Positions 22,168-32,594 are shown, counted from the first letter of the stretch. The stretch is 64,000 nucleotides of DNA from Streptomyces liliiviolaceus (GCF_018070025.1 NZ_JAGPYQ010000001.1:372001-436000), one strand, 5' to 3'. Numbers and translations are program-made. The notes: generated by a model not told the origin, from the sequence alone.

Positions 22168-23475
22168 ATGAAAAAGACCGCCAAGTCCTCCTTGCTGGTC
22201 ACTTCCGCCACCCTGTTGTCGTTCTCGCTCGCGCTCACGGCGACCGCCACCGCGCCCGCCGCCGCAGCCGCGGCAGCCTTCGCGGCGGACAAGCCGAAGC
22301 CGAGCCCGTCGGCCAGCCCCTCGGCCACCCCACCGGCGGACATGTCGTCCGTGGGCGGCGCCCTGCTCGCGCAGCCCGGGACGCAGGCGAACCTCGGCAC
22401 CGGCGCGCCGGTCCTCCCGAAGGATCTGAGCGCCCGCTCCTGGATCGTCGCGGACGCCGAGTCCGGCGATGTCCTCGCCTCGCACAACGCGCACTGGCGG
22501 CTGCCCCCGGCGAGCACCCTGAAGATGCTGTTCGCCGACACCGTGCTGCCGAAGTTCCCCAAGAAGCAGAAGCACAAGGTCGTCCCGGCGGACCTGGCGG
22601 GCATCGGCGCGGGCTCCAGCATGGTGGGCGTCAAGGAGGACGAGACGTACACGGTCCACGATCTGTGGCTCGGTGTCTTCCTTCGCTCCGGCAACGACGC
22701 CGTGCACGTCCTGTCCGCGATGAACGGCGGCGTCGACCAGACCGTCAAGGACATGAACGCGCGCGCCGAGGAGCTCCAGGCGCTCGACACGAACGTGGTC
22801 AGCCCGGACGGCTACGACGAGAAGCGCCAGGTGTCGTCGGCGTACGACCTGACCCTGTTCGCCCGCTCCGGCCTGCAGAACGAGGACTTCCGGGAGTACT
22901 GCTCGACGGTCCGCGCGAAGTTCCCCGGGGAGACGAAGAAGAACAAGAAGGGCAAGACCACCCGCGGGTCCTTCGAGATCCAGAACACCAACCGGCTGCT
23001 GACCGGCGACTACGGCCTCGACGCCTACCAGGGCATTGCGGGTGTGAAGAACGGCAACACCACGAACGCGGGCGCGACCTTCACCGGGGTCGCCGAGCGC
23101 GACGGCCGCGTGCTGCTCGTCACGGTCATGAACCCGGAGAAGCAGGAGCACGACGAGGTCTACAAGGAGACCGCCAAGCTCCTCGACTGGGGCTTCAAGG
23201 CCTCGGGCAAGGTCACCCCGGTCGGCGAGCTGGTGCCGCCGAAGAGCGCGGACACGGGCGCGCAGCCCGGCGCGAACGCCTCCGGCGAGGCGGGCGGTTC
23301 GGGTGACGGCGCGGGCAGGTCGAAGACGGTGGCCGCCGCGTCGAAGACGGACGGTTCGGGCGGTGTCGGCATCGCCCTGGCGATCACCGGCGGCGTCCTC
23401 GCCCTGCTCGCCGCCGGTGTCTTCCTGATCAACCGCCGCTGGCCGCTGCCGGAGCTGATGCGCCGCCGCCGTTGA
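22168..23475 (+). CDS. D-alanyl-D-alanine carboxypeptidase (S11, PBP5/DacA type)
   Basis: A 435-residue penicillin-binding enzyme that trims the terminal D-Ala of peptidoglycan stem peptides outside the membrane. It has a signal peptide (KKTAKSSLLVTSATLLSFSL, then an Ala-rich region) and a Ser/Pro linker. The three active-site motifs are SxxK in PPASTLKML, SxN in RSGNDAV and the K-T/N-G motif in GVKNGNTTNAG. A Gly/Ser linker leads to a C-terminal membrane anchor (about 405-427) with a basic tail. Start ATG 22168; GTG 22159 is also in frame. The 3' end overlaps the convergent YihY gene by 47 bases. Confidence 0.93.
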   Translation: MKKTAKSSLLVTSATLLSFSLALTATATAPAAAAAAAFAADKPKPSPSASPSATPPADMSSVGGALLAQPGTQANLGTGAPVLPKDLSARSWIVADAESGDVLASHNAHWRLPPASTLKMLFADTVLPKFPKKQKHKVVPADLAGIGAGSSMVGVKEDETYTVHDLWLGVFLRSGNDAVHVLSAMNGGVDQTVKDMNARAEELQALDTNVVSPDGYDEKRQVSSAYDLTLFARSGLQNEDFREYCSTVRAKFPGETKKNKKGKTTRGSFEIQNTNRLLTGDYGLDAYQGIAGVKNGNTTNAGATFTGVAERDGRVLLVTVMNPEKQEHDEVYKETAKLLDWGFKASGKVTPVGELVPPKSADTGAQPGANASGEAGGSGDGAGRSKTVAAASKTDGSGGVGIALAITGGVLALLAAGVFLINRRWPLPELMRRRR

Positions 23476-24361
23476 GGTCCGCGGAGTCGTCCTCTCCGGC
23501 CGGCTCCGCCGTCTCCTTGTGCCCCGTCGCCGTCCAGGACGCGCAGAAGAGCAGCAGCTTGGACGTGAAGTTGATCCACAGCAGCAGCGCGACGGGGACC
23601 CCGAACGCCCCGTACATGCTCTTCGCCGCGACTCCCTGGATATAGCCGCTGAGCAGCAGTTTCAGCAGCTCGAACCCGGCGGCGCCGATCAGTGCGGCGA
23701 CGACGAGACGGCGCCGCTCGGGCTGGACGCCGGGGAGCAGCGTCAGGACGTACAGGAGCAGCAGGAAGGCGGCGAGGACGGCCACGGCGAACGCGGCCAC
23801 CCTCAGCAGCACCCCGCCCCAGCCGCCCTCGTCGACGCCGAGCTGCCGGGTGGTCCAGCCCACAGCGGTCGACGCGAGGGTCGACGCGGCGATCGTGACG
23901 AGGGCGGCGCCGCCGAGGCCGACGAGCACGCCGCCGTCCACGAGCTTGCGCAGGACCGGGTTCTCCTCCTCGTCCGGCAGCTCCCAGACCGCACGCAGGC
24001 ACTCGCGCATCGAGCCGACCCAGCCGATGCCGGTGAAGAGCAGCAGGGCGCCCGCGATCAGTCCGACGGTGCCCGCGTTGTCGACGAGGGCGCCGATGTC
24101 GAGCTGTTCGGCGATGCCGGGGATCTGCTCGGCGATCTTGTCCTCAAGCGTCTTCACCCCCTTCTCGTCGAGGGTCGCGGCGGCGATCGCGGCGGCCACG
24201 GTGATCAGCGGGAAGAGCGCGATGAAGCTGATGAAGGTCATCGCGGCGGCGAGCCGCGTCCACTTCACCCGGTCCAGCCGTTCGTACGAGCGCCAGGCGT
24301 GCGTGAGCATCAGTCGTGCGACCAACGGGCCCACGACGGGGAGCTTTTTCAGCCAGTCCAT
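23429..24361 (-). CDS. YihY/BrkB-family membrane protein
   Basis: A 310-residue membrane protein with about six spans and the family landmarks: the N-terminal RLAAAMTFISFIALFPLITV, a central GALLLFTGIGWVGSMRECLRAVWEL and the late YGAFGVPVALLLWINFTSKLLLF. It was formerly called ribonuclease BN but is not an RNase; members may be transporters or envelope proteins. The ATG at 24361 is 13 bases inside the 3' end of the GtrA gene, making it the last gene of the PAP2-UbiA-GtrA-YihY operon. It overlaps the DD-carboxypeptidase gene tail to tail by 47 bases. Confidence 0.92.
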   Translation of the reverse strand: MDWLKKLPVVGPLVARLMLTHAWRSYERLDRVKWTRLAAAMTFISFIALFPLITVAAAIAAATLDEKGVKTLEDKIAEQIPGIAEQLDIGALVDNAGTVGLIAGALLLFTGIGWVGSMRECLRAVWELPDEEENPVLRKLVDGGVLVGLGGAALVTIAASTLASTAVGWTTRQLGVDEGGWGGVLLRVAAFAVAVLAAFLLLLYVLTLLPGVQPERRRLVVAALIGAAGFELLKLLLSGYIQGVAAKSMYGAFGVPVALLLWINFTSKLLLFCASWTATGHKETAEPAGEDDSADLNGGGASAPAAASGG

Positions 24362-24774
24362 GATCCGACTCTGCCCTCGCCTCGGAAAACCAATGTCCTC
24401 GTACCCCAGAAGCGCAGGACCGTGGCGAGCACTATGCCGATCCCCGCGCCCGACACGGTGTCCGCGCGCGGGGAGGTGAGCCCCAGGCCGTAGTGGCTGA
24501 CGAGGATGCACAGCAGCTGTACCAGGGCTCCAGCGACGTTCACCCCGAAGAAGATCCCGTACTGGAGCAGGCTCGTGTTCGTGTGCCGGTACGTACCCAG
24601 CGCGTTGCCCGCGTACGCGACCGAGCAGCCCGCCACGAACGACAGGGCCTTGGCGGTCAGCGGGTCGAGCCCGGCCGGGCCGCGCAGCCAGAGGAAGAGG
24701 GCCAGGTCGGCGGCGTACGCGAGGAGGCCCACGGCGGCGAAGCCGAGCAGTTCCCGGCGGTGCGGCCGGGTCAC
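24349..24774 (-). CDS. GtrA-family membrane protein
   Basis: A 141-residue protein with four membrane spans and the GtrA signature: ELLGFAAVGLLAYAADLALF at the start, LSFVAGCSVAYAGNALGTYR in the middle and VLRFWGTRTLVFRG near the end. GtrA proteins help move or position lipid-linked sugars; the mycobacterial homologue Rv3789 lies in the decaprenyl-phosphoryl-arabinose locus. Start is GTG 24774, overlapping the upstream UbiA-gene stop as GTGA. Its place between the phosphoribosyltransferase and YihY genes supports a role with the lipid-linked pentose made by this cluster. Confidence 0.9.
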   Translation of the reverse strand: MTRPHRRELLGFAAVGLLAYAADLALFLWLRGPAGLDPLTAKALSFVAGCSVAYAGNALGTYRHTNTSLLQYGIFFGVNVAGALVQLLCILVSHYGLGLTSPRADTVSGAGIGIVLATVLRFWGTRTLVFRGEGRVGSWTG

Positions 24775-25745
24775 CAGTTGGCCACCGCCAGGCCGTACAT
24801 GGCGAGCCAGGCCACGCCGATCAGGGCGAGCGCGCGGTCGCGCAGGACGACGTCCTCCGGTTCGCCCGCGGTGCCCCGGTCGGCGAAGACCGCGTACCGC
24901 AGGACGGCGAGGATGAAGGCGACCATCGACAGCTGCCGCCAGGGCAGCACGCTGGTGTGCGGCAGTCCGCCCTCCTCCAGGGCCCACAGGCAGTAGCCGA
25001 GGACGGCGACGGAGGCGGCGAGCTGCCAGACGAAGCGCAGGTAGCCGACGGTGTACTCGGTGAGCAACGCGCGCGTGGCGCCCGCTTTCCCGGCCATCTG
25101 GACGGCTTCGGAGTAGCGCTTGGCGGACACCATGAACAGCGCGCCGAAGCCGGTGGTGATCAGGAACCAGCGCGACAGCGGGATGCCGAGCGCGAGCCCG
25201 CCGATCATGGCCCGCATCAGGAACCCGGTGGTCACCACGGCGAGATCGACGACCAGGACGTGCTTGAGGCTGACGCAGTACGCGAACTGCATCCCCAGGT
25301 AGGCGGTGAGCAGCGCCGAGGTGAGCGGGGAGCACACGAAGGCGGCCACGGTCGGGGCGACGACGGCGAGAACGATCCCTACGGAGTAGGCGACCGGGAC
25401 GGGCACCACGCCCGCGGCGACCGGCCGGCGGCGCTTGACCGGGTGGGCGCGGTCGGCGTCGGCGTCACGGGCGTCGTTGACCAGGTAGACGCTCGCCGCG
25501 CAGGCCGTGAACAGCACGAAGACCAGGGCGACCTGGACGAGCGCGTGGCGTGAGAAGAGTTCGCCGGCGGCGGCCGGGGCGGCGACGACGAGGACGTTCT
25601 TGACCCACTGTTTCGGACGGGCGGTCCTGACGAGCCCCTTCAGGAGGCCACTTTTCTTCGGGGCGGGCTGCTCTTCCCGTGCTCTCCCAGGACTCTCAGG
25701 GCTCCCAGGACTCCCAGCGCTCTTCAGAAGGACCGTCTCAGCCAT
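24771..25745 (-). CDS. ubiA: Decaprenyl-phosphate phosphoribosyltransferase-like UbiA protein
   Basis: A 324-residue UbiA-superfamily prenyltransferase with eight or nine spans. The first Asp-rich motif, VNDARDADADRAHPVKRRRP, is the variant typical of Rv3806c-type 5-phosphoribosyl-1-pyrophosphate:polyprenyl-phosphate transferases rather than quinone enzymes. The N-terminal RTARPKQWVKNVLVVAAPAA and second-motif SAKRYSEAVQMAG also fit that group. The expected product is polyprenyl-phosphoryl-5-phosphoribose. The ATG at 25745 has AGGAGG eight bases upstream. A PAP2 phosphatase gene overlaps upstream and GtrA downstream. The N-terminal 25 residues (Ser/Pro/Gly repeats) are not conserved. Confidence 0.9.
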   Translation of the reverse strand: MAETVLLKSAGSPGSPESPGRAREEQPAPKKSGLLKGLVRTARPKQWVKNVLVVAAPAAAGELFSRHALVQVALVFVLFTACAASVYLVNDARDADADRAHPVKRRRPVAAGVVPVPVAYSVGIVLAVVAPTVAAFVCSPLTSALLTAYLGMQFAYCVSLKHVLVVDLAVVTTGFLMRAMIGGLALGIPLSRWFLITTGFGALFMVSAKRYSEAVQMAGKAGATRALLTEYTVGYLRFVWQLAASVAVLGYCLWALEEGGLPHTSVLPWRQLSMVAFILAVLRYAVFADRGTAGEPEDVVLRDRALALIGVAWLAMYGLAVANW

Positions 25746-26259
25746 GGTCACGGCCTCCTGTCATCCAGCGGGCGCCGAGGCGGGCCGTCACCGCGCCGAG
25801 GGCGGCGCCGGCGGCGACGTCCGAGGGGTAGTGGACGCCGACGACCACCCGTGACACGCACATCGCGGCGGCCAGCGCGGGCACCACGCGGGCGCCGAGC
25901 GCGCCGAAGGCCACGGCGGCGGCCACCGCGGACGTGGCGTGCGAGCTGGGGAAGGAGTGCCGGCCCGCGGTGCGCACCAGCGGCTCGACATGGCCGGGAC
26001 GCGGACGGCGTACGAGCCGTTTCACGCCCATGCTGGCGAGGTGCGCGCCCGCGGTCAGGGCCGTGCCGCGCAGCCAGGCGCCGCGCCGCTCCCGGTCCGC
26101 GGCGGCTCCCGCGAGGCCCGCCGCGAGCCACAGCGCACCGTGCTCGCCGGCCAGGGACAGGGTCCGCGCGGCGGCGGCGACCGCGGGGCCGGTGCCGCGT
26201 GCGTGGAGGGCCGTGAGGATGCGGTGATCCAGGTCAGGGCGCTCGTCGTGGTGGTCCAT
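25738..26259 (-). CDS. PAP2-family phosphatase (candidate decaprenylphosphoryl-5-phosphoribose phosphatase)
   Basis: A 173-residue membrane phosphatase with all three PAP2 motifs: KRLVRRPRP, the central RHSFPSSHATSAVAA (with His as proton donor) and SRVVVGVHYPSDVAAG (with the nucleophilic His). Its position overlapping the phosphoribosyltransferase gene matches Rv3807c, proposed to remove the 5-phosphate from decaprenyl-phosphoryl-phosphoribose to give decaprenyl-phosphoryl-ribose. It is the first gene of the minus-strand operon and lies 142 bases from the divergent dprE1-like gene. The specific substrate is inferred from neighbours. Confidence 0.9.
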   Translation of the reverse strand: MDHHDERPDLDHRILTALHARGTGPAVAAAARTLSLAGEHGALWLAAGLAGAAADRERRGAWLRGTALTAGAHLASMGVKRLVRRPRPGHVEPLVRTAGRHSFPSSHATSAVAAAVAFGALGARVVPALAAAMCVSRVVVGVHYPSDVAAGAALGAVTARLGARWMTGGRDHG

Positions 26260-26401
26260 GGGAACTCACTGTTCACGTCAACAGGGCTACAGCTCCGGCA
26301 ATATTGAGCGACATCCCATTAATCACCCATTTCGGGGAGGAAAGGGATGTAGAGGGATGTTAGGTAACTAAAGCCAACTTCCGCTCGATACGGTCACCGG
26401 T
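26260..26401. promoter_or_regulatory. Divergent promoter region of the DPA-type cluster
   Basis: This 142-base gap separates the PAP2-UbiA-GtrA-YihY operon from dprE1-dprE2 and must hold both promoters. It is AT-rich for this genome and contains GGGATGT twice in direct orientation (26344-26350 and 26353-26359). No ribosome site is obvious before the dprE1 ATG. Confidence 0.45.
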
Positions 26402-27757
26402 ATGCCTACCGACACGGTTTCCGTCACGGGGTGGGGCCGCACCGCTCCCACCGCAGCCCGCCTGGTGCGCCCCCGTTCGTACGAGGAGGCCGTGGCGGCC
26501 GTCCGGGACTGTGGGGCCCGCGGAGGCATCCCCAGGGGCCTGGGACGGGCGTACGGGGACGCGGCGCAGAACGCGGGCGGGGCCGTGTTCGACATGACGG
26601 GGCTCGACAGCGTCCACGCGGTCGACGTGGACGGCGGGACCGTACTGTGCGGCGCCGGTGTCTCCCTGCACCGGCTCATGGAAGTACTGCTGCCGCTGGG
26701 CTGGTTCGTGCCGGTGACCCCCGGGACCCGCTATGTGACGGTCGGCGGCGCGATCGGCGCGGACATCCACGGCAAGAACCACCATGTGTCCGGCTCGTTC
26801 GCCCGGCACGTCCTGTCCTTCGAACTGCTGACCGCCGACGGGCAGATCCGCATGGTGGACCGGGGGACGCCCCTGTTCGACGCCACGGCGGGCGGCATGG
26901 GCCTGACCGGCGTCATCCTGACGGCCACCGTCCGGCTGCAGCCCGTCGAGACGTCGTTGATGTCCGTCGACACAGAACGCGCCACGGACCTGGACGACTT
27001 GATGGCCCGCCTCACGGCCACCGACCACCGCTACCGCTACTCGGTCGCCTGGATCGACCTGCTGGCCCGCGGCGCGTCCCTGGGCCGCTCGGTGCTGACC
27101 CGGGGCGATCATGCCCCCCTGGAGGCGCTGGACGGCCGCACGCGCGCGCGTAGAGCCCCGTTGGAGTTCCGTCCGGGGCGTCTTCCCGCCGCGCCCTCCT
27201 TCGTCCCCGAGGGTCTGCTGGGCCGTACGACGGTGGGCCTCTTCAACGAGCTCTGGTACCGCAAGGCGCCCCGCGCGCGGGTGGGCGAACTCCAGCGGAT
27301 GTCCACCTTCTTCCACCCCCTCGACGGTGTGCCGCACTGGAACCGCGTCTACGGGCGCGGCGGTTTCGTGCAGTACCAGTTCGCCGTCGGCTACGGACAG
27401 GAGGAGACCCTGCGCCGGATCGTGCGGCGCATCTCGCAGCGCCGCTGCCCCTCGTTCCTCGCCGTCCTGAAGCGGTTCGGCGAGGGCGACCCGGGCTGGC
27501 TGTCCTTCCCGATGCCCGGCTGGACCCTCGCCCTCGACATCCCCGCGAACCTGCCGGGGCTCGGCGGTTTCCTCGACGAACTCGACGAGGAGGTCGCCGC
27601 GGCCGACGGGCGGGTCTACCTCGCCAAGGACTCCCGGCTGCGGCCCGAGCTGCTCACGGCGATGTATCCGCGGCTCGGCGAGTTCCGGGCGCTGCGCGAG
27701 GAGCTGGACCCGCGGTCCGTCTTCACCTCCGACCTGTCCCGGCGCCTCGGGCTCTGA
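26402..27757 (+). CDS. dprE1: DprE1-like FAD-dependent decaprenylphosphoryl-ribose oxidase
   Basis: A 451-residue VAO-family flavoenzyme expected to oxidise C2 of polyprenyl-phosphoryl-ribose to the 2-keto intermediate. It shows the FAD domain with PRGLGRAYGDAAQNAGG (Tyr51) and GGAIGADIHGKNHHVSGSFA (His123), an FAD-fold ATAGGMGLTGVIL, and the C-terminal SFPMPGWTLALDI and VYLAKDSRLRP (Lys409, matching M. tuberculosis Lys418). The cysteine attacked by benzothiazinones (Cys387 in GWNICVDFP) aligns with Ala377 here. Length and motifs match mycobacterial DprE1 closely. It is followed by the DprE2-like reductase gene and faces the UbiA/PAP2/GtrA operon. Confidence 0.93.
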   Translation: MPTDTVSVTGWGRTAPTAARLVRPRSYEEAVAAVRDCGARGGIPRGLGRAYGDAAQNAGGAVFDMTGLDSVHAVDVDGGTVLCGAGVSLHRLMEVLLPLGWFVPVTPGTRYVTVGGAIGADIHGKNHHVSGSFARHVLSFELLTADGQIRMVDRGTPLFDATAGGMGLTGVILTATVRLQPVETSLMSVDTERATDLDDLMARLTATDHRYRYSVAWIDLLARGASLGRSVLTRGDHAPLEALDGRTRARRAPLEFRPGRLPAAPSFVPEGLLGRTTVGLFNELWYRKAPRARVGELQRMSTFFHPLDGVPHWNRVYGRGGFVQYQFAVGYGQEETLRRIVRRISQRRCPSFLAVLKRFGEGDPGWLSFPMPGWTLALDIPANLPGLGGFLDELDEEVAAADGRVYLAKDSRLRPELLTAMYPRLGEFRALREELDPRSVFTSDLSRRLGL

Positions 27758-27805
27758 CCCCGGCCGCCTGCCCTGTCGGCCCTCTCCCCATAGGAGTTCG
27801 GTTCC

Positions 27806-28561
27806 ATGAAGGACGCCTTCGGCATCCCCCAGTCCCTGCTCGTCCTCGGCGGCACGTCCGAGATCGGGCTCGCCACCGCACGCCGGCTGATCGCCCGCCG
27901 CACCCGCACGGTGTGGCTCGCGGGCCGTCCCTCACCCGGCCTGGAATCGGCCGCGTCCGGACTGCGCGAACTCGGCGCGGACGTCCGTACCGTCGACTTC
28001 GACGCGCTCGACCCCGACGCCCACGAGGCGGCCCTCGGCAAGGTCTTCGCCGAGGGCGACATCGACATGGTGCTGCTCGCGTTCGGCGTCCTGGGCGACC
28101 AGTCGCACGACGAGAACGAGCCCGGCGCCGCGGTACGGGTCGCCCAGACCAACTACACGGGCGCCGTGTCGTCGGGCCTGGTGTGCGCACGGGCGCTCCA
28201 GACGCAGGGCCACGGCTCCCTGGTGGTGCTCTCCTCGGTGGCGGGCGAGCGGGCCCGCCGCGCCAACTTCATCTACGGCTCCAGCAAGGCGGGCCTCGAC
28301 GCGTTCACCCAGGGCCTGGGGGACGCGCTGTTCGGCACGGGCGTCCACGTGATGGTCGTACGCCCCGGCTTCGTCCGCTCCAGGATGACGGAGGGCCTGG
28401 AGGAGGCCCCGCTGGCGACAACCCCCGAGGCGGTCGCCACAGCCATCGAAACGGGCCTGCGCCGCCGCTCGGAGACGGTATGGGTACCGGGGGCGCTGAG
28501 GCTGGTCATGTCGGCACTGCGACACGTCCCACGGGGGGTGTTCCGCCGCCTGCCGCTGTAG
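27806..28561 (+). CDS. dprE2: DprE2-like short-chain dehydrogenase
   Basis: A 251-residue short-chain dehydrogenase expected to reduce the 2-keto intermediate to decaprenyl-phosphoryl-arabinose, completing the epimerisation begun by DprE1. The N-terminal VLGGTSEIGLATARRL is the nucleotide-binding motif seen in Rv3791. The sequence also shares LLAFGVLGDQ, INYT-like TNYTGAVSSG, the catalytic Ser in VVLSSVAGERARRANF, YGSSKAGLDAF (Tyr and Lys) and RHVPRGVFRRLPL at the C-terminus, all close to the mycobacterial enzyme. It lies 48 bases after dprE1 with GGAG upstream of the ATG. Convergent with the 2H phosphoesterase gene across repeat cluster C. Confidence 0.93.
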   Translation: MKDAFGIPQSLLVLGGTSEIGLATARRLIARRTRTVWLAGRPSPGLESAASGLRELGADVRTVDFDALDPDAHEAALGKVFAEGDIDMVLLAFGVLGDQSHDENEPGAAVRVAQTNYTGAVSSGLVCARALQTQGHGSLVVLSSVAGERARRANFIYGSSKAGLDAFTQGLGDALFGTGVHVMVVRPGFVRSRMTEGLEEAPLATTPEAVATAIETGLRRRSETVWVPGALRLVMSALRHVPRGVFRRLPL

Positions 28562-28813
28562 GGGGCGGGGCATCGTGGGGGCTGCGCCCCGGTGGGGGTG
28601 CCCCTTCAGGGGCACCGGTTCAGGGTCGCGGGTTCAGGAGCGCCCCTGAAGGGGCGCGGGGAACTGCGCGGCCAACCACGACGGACCCGCGGGCGAGAAC
28701 CCGGCCAAAACCCCCACCCACCCCAGGGGCGCGGGGAACTGCGCGACAAGCCACGACGAACCCGCAGACGAGAACCGAACCTCAGGCCCCCGCCCCGCCC
28801 CCCAAGCGCCCCG
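28562..28813. repeat. Dispersed GCGCGGGGAAC repeat, cluster C (2 forward copies) plus hairpins
   Basis: The gap between convergent genes holds two forward copies at 28650-28692 and 28725-28767. Two short perfect hairpins lie just before them: GGTGCCCC/GGGGCACC (28597-28616) and CGCCCC/GGGGCG (28641-28656). Both repeat copies end in the CCACGACG(A/G)ACCCGC variant tail. No gene is present. Confidence 0.9.
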
Positions 28814-29392
28814 TCAGCACGCCGGAAGCGGCCCCCGCTCAACATGATTCGCCTGCGGCGGCACGACGGCGCCTCCGAAGACGTAGTCGCGCAGCCTGCG
28901 CCACACGCCGTCGGCCCCCTGCTCGTAGAGCGCGAACCCCGTGCACGGCCACTGCGCCTCGTACTCCGCCAGTTCCTCGAAGGCACGATCCATCGCCGCG
29001 TCGTCGATGCCGTGCGCCACCGTCACATGCGGGTGGTACGGGAACTGCAGCTCGCGCGCCACGGGCCCGGACGCGTCCCGGACCTGCTTCTGCAGCCAGG
29101 TGCAGGCCTCGGCTCCCTCGACCACCTGCACGAACACGACCGGGGACAGCGGACGGAACGTTCCGGTGCCGTTCAGCCGCATCGAGAAGGGCCGGCCGGC
29201 CGCCGCGACCTCCACGAGATGCGTCTCGATCGCGGGCAGCGCCGCCCGGTCGACCTCGGTCGGCGGCAGCAGTGTGACGTGGGTGGGAATGCCGGAAGCC
29301 GCGGGGTCGCCGAAGCCCTCGCGCCGCTCCTGGAGCAGGCTGCCGTGTGGCTCCGGGACCGCGATCGACACACCGATCGTTACGGTCCCCAC
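28814..29392 (-). CDS. 2H phosphoesterase (RNA 2',3'-cyclic phosphodiesterase / 2'-5' RNA ligase-like)
   Basis: A 192-residue protein of the 2H phosphoesterase superfamily. The two HxT/S motifs are HVTLLPP (about residue 37) and HPHVTVAHGI (about residue 120), each in the expected symmetrical half. Members hydrolyse 2',3'-cyclic phosphates or join 2'-5' RNA ends in tRNA maturation and RNA repair; the cellular substrate in Streptomyces is not established. GTG 29392 is chosen because AGGAGA lies six bases upstream; the frame extends to 29428 without support. A repeat cluster lies at its 3' end. Confidence 0.85.
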   Translation of the reverse strand: MGTVTIGVSIAVPEPHGSLLQERREGFGDPAASGIPTHVTLLPPTEVDRAALPAIETHLVEVAAAGRPFSMRLNGTGTFRPLSPVVFVQVVEGAEACTWLQKQVRDASGPVARELQFPYHPHVTVAHGIDDAAMDRAFEELAEYEAQWPCTGFALYEQGADGVWRRLRDYVFGGAVVPPQANHVERGPLPAC

Positions 29393-29541
29393 GTCGTCTC
29401 CTGTCGTTGTGCCGGTGTTCTGTCGCACCGTGTCCGCGTTCCGGTCGGGCGAGGGTCGCCGCCGGTTCGGCTATCGACTGTACGGCGGTGCGGGCCCGTT
29501 CCGGATGTCGTGCCGGTGTTGTCCTGGTCTCGTCCAGGCGA

Positions 29542-31350
<1,809 letters not shown>

Positions 31351-31358
<8 letters not shown>

Positions 31359-32298
31359 GCGGTACGAGGACGGGGGCGGCGAGGCCTCCGGTGACGGGGG
31401 GCGGCATGGGCAGGGGCATGGGCATGGGCGGCGCGACGGGTTCGGGAATCGGCCCGGGCTTGAGCGCGAGCGGGTCTCGCGGCTGACGGAGGAGCTGCGG
31501 GCGCTCGGGCGGTCGATGGACCGGCCCGGGGGCCCCGACGGCGAGTCGATGGTCGAGCGGGTGCTGGAGCAGATACTCGCCGAGCGGGTGCCGACCCCGG
31601 TGGCCGAGCCGCCGGCGCCAGCCGAGCGGCTGCGGATGCTGCGCCGCTGGGTGCGGGCGCGGGGGCGCGTACTGACCGCGGGGCTGTGCGGTCTGCTGAC
31701 GGTCCTCGTGCTCACGCCTCCGGTACGGGCCGAGGTCGTCGACTGGTTCGACTTCGGCGGGGTCGAGGTGCGGCACGACCCTTCGGTGAAGCCGTCGCCG
31801 GGCGCCGAGGTGCCCGGCTGCGGAGGCCCCTCCCTCACACTCGCCGAGGCCGGACGGCGGGCCGGGTTCGCACCCCGCACGCCGCCCGCCCTCGGGCCTC
31901 CGGACGCGGTGACGGTGACCCGTGAGCCCAGGGAGCGGTTCCTGATGAGCCTGTGCTGGCGCGAGCGGGGGCACACGGTCCGGCTCGACGAGTATCCGGC
32001 GTCGCTGAGCCCCGGTTTCGCGAAGGTCGTGCCGGAGCCGCCGGAGTACGTCCCGCTGGACGAGGCCGCGGAGTTCGCCGGCGGCCGGGCGCTGTGGTTC
32101 TCCGAGCCGCATCTTCTGCGGCTCTGGCTGGTGGACTCGGACGGCGACTTCACCCGCTCCGTCCGGACCGCCGGACCCACGCTGCTGTGGACGCACCGGG
32201 GCGACACGACGCTCCGGCTGGAGGGCGTGGCGTCCAAGACACGGGCGGTGGAGATCGCGAGGTCGTTGGAACAGGCGCGGGCGGGGGCGCGGGAGTAG
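31351..32298 (+). CDS. Membrane protein, probable anti-sigma partner of the upstream ECF sigma factor
   Basis: A 315-residue protein. The N-terminal 100 residues are cytoplasmic and helical (RVSRLTEELRALGRSMDRP, MVERVLEQILAERV). A single span (about 107-124, VLTAGLCGLLTVLVLTPP) precedes an external domain of about 185 residues with two cysteines. This single-span layout and the eight-base overlap with a sigma gene fit an anti-sigma factor. The zinc-binding HxxxCxxC motif of typical actinomycete ones is absent, so it would be a different type. The ATG at 31351 is supported by AGGAGG eight bases upstream; GTG and ATG at 31342 and 31345 are less well placed. Confidence 0.7.
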
Positions 32299-32370
32299 GG
32301 GACGGTGCGGGAGTACCGGCCAGTGCGGGAGTACCGGCCGGTGCGTGAGTAGGGGCCGGTGCGGTGGCGG
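32287..32370 (+). repeat. 18-bp tandem repeat at the 3' end of the putative anti-sigma gene
   Basis: Units of about 18 bp, GTGCGGGAGTACCGGCC(A/G), occur at 32287-32304 (a variant containing the gene's stop codon), 32305-32322, 32323-32340 and 32341-32358, with a partial fifth unit after. The tract sits across and just after the stop codon of the preceding gene. A run of seven T at 32371-32377 follows. Confidence 0.85.
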
Positions 32371-32594
32371 ATTTTTTTGGTGGCCGCGGAGTGGGAACCC
32401 CGGCGGGTCGGGCGGTGTACCAGAAGTGACGGGCGGTCGCGGACGGACCGGGACCGTCGTGGGCGGACCGCGCCGGGTGTGCGGGGCGCACGCGGGCGCC
32501 AGGGAAACGGCGAAACGGGGAGGGACAGCGATGCGAGGAGGGGTGGGGATGCAAGGAGAAATGGGCGCAGGGTGGCCTCGACAGGAGCCGAGCG

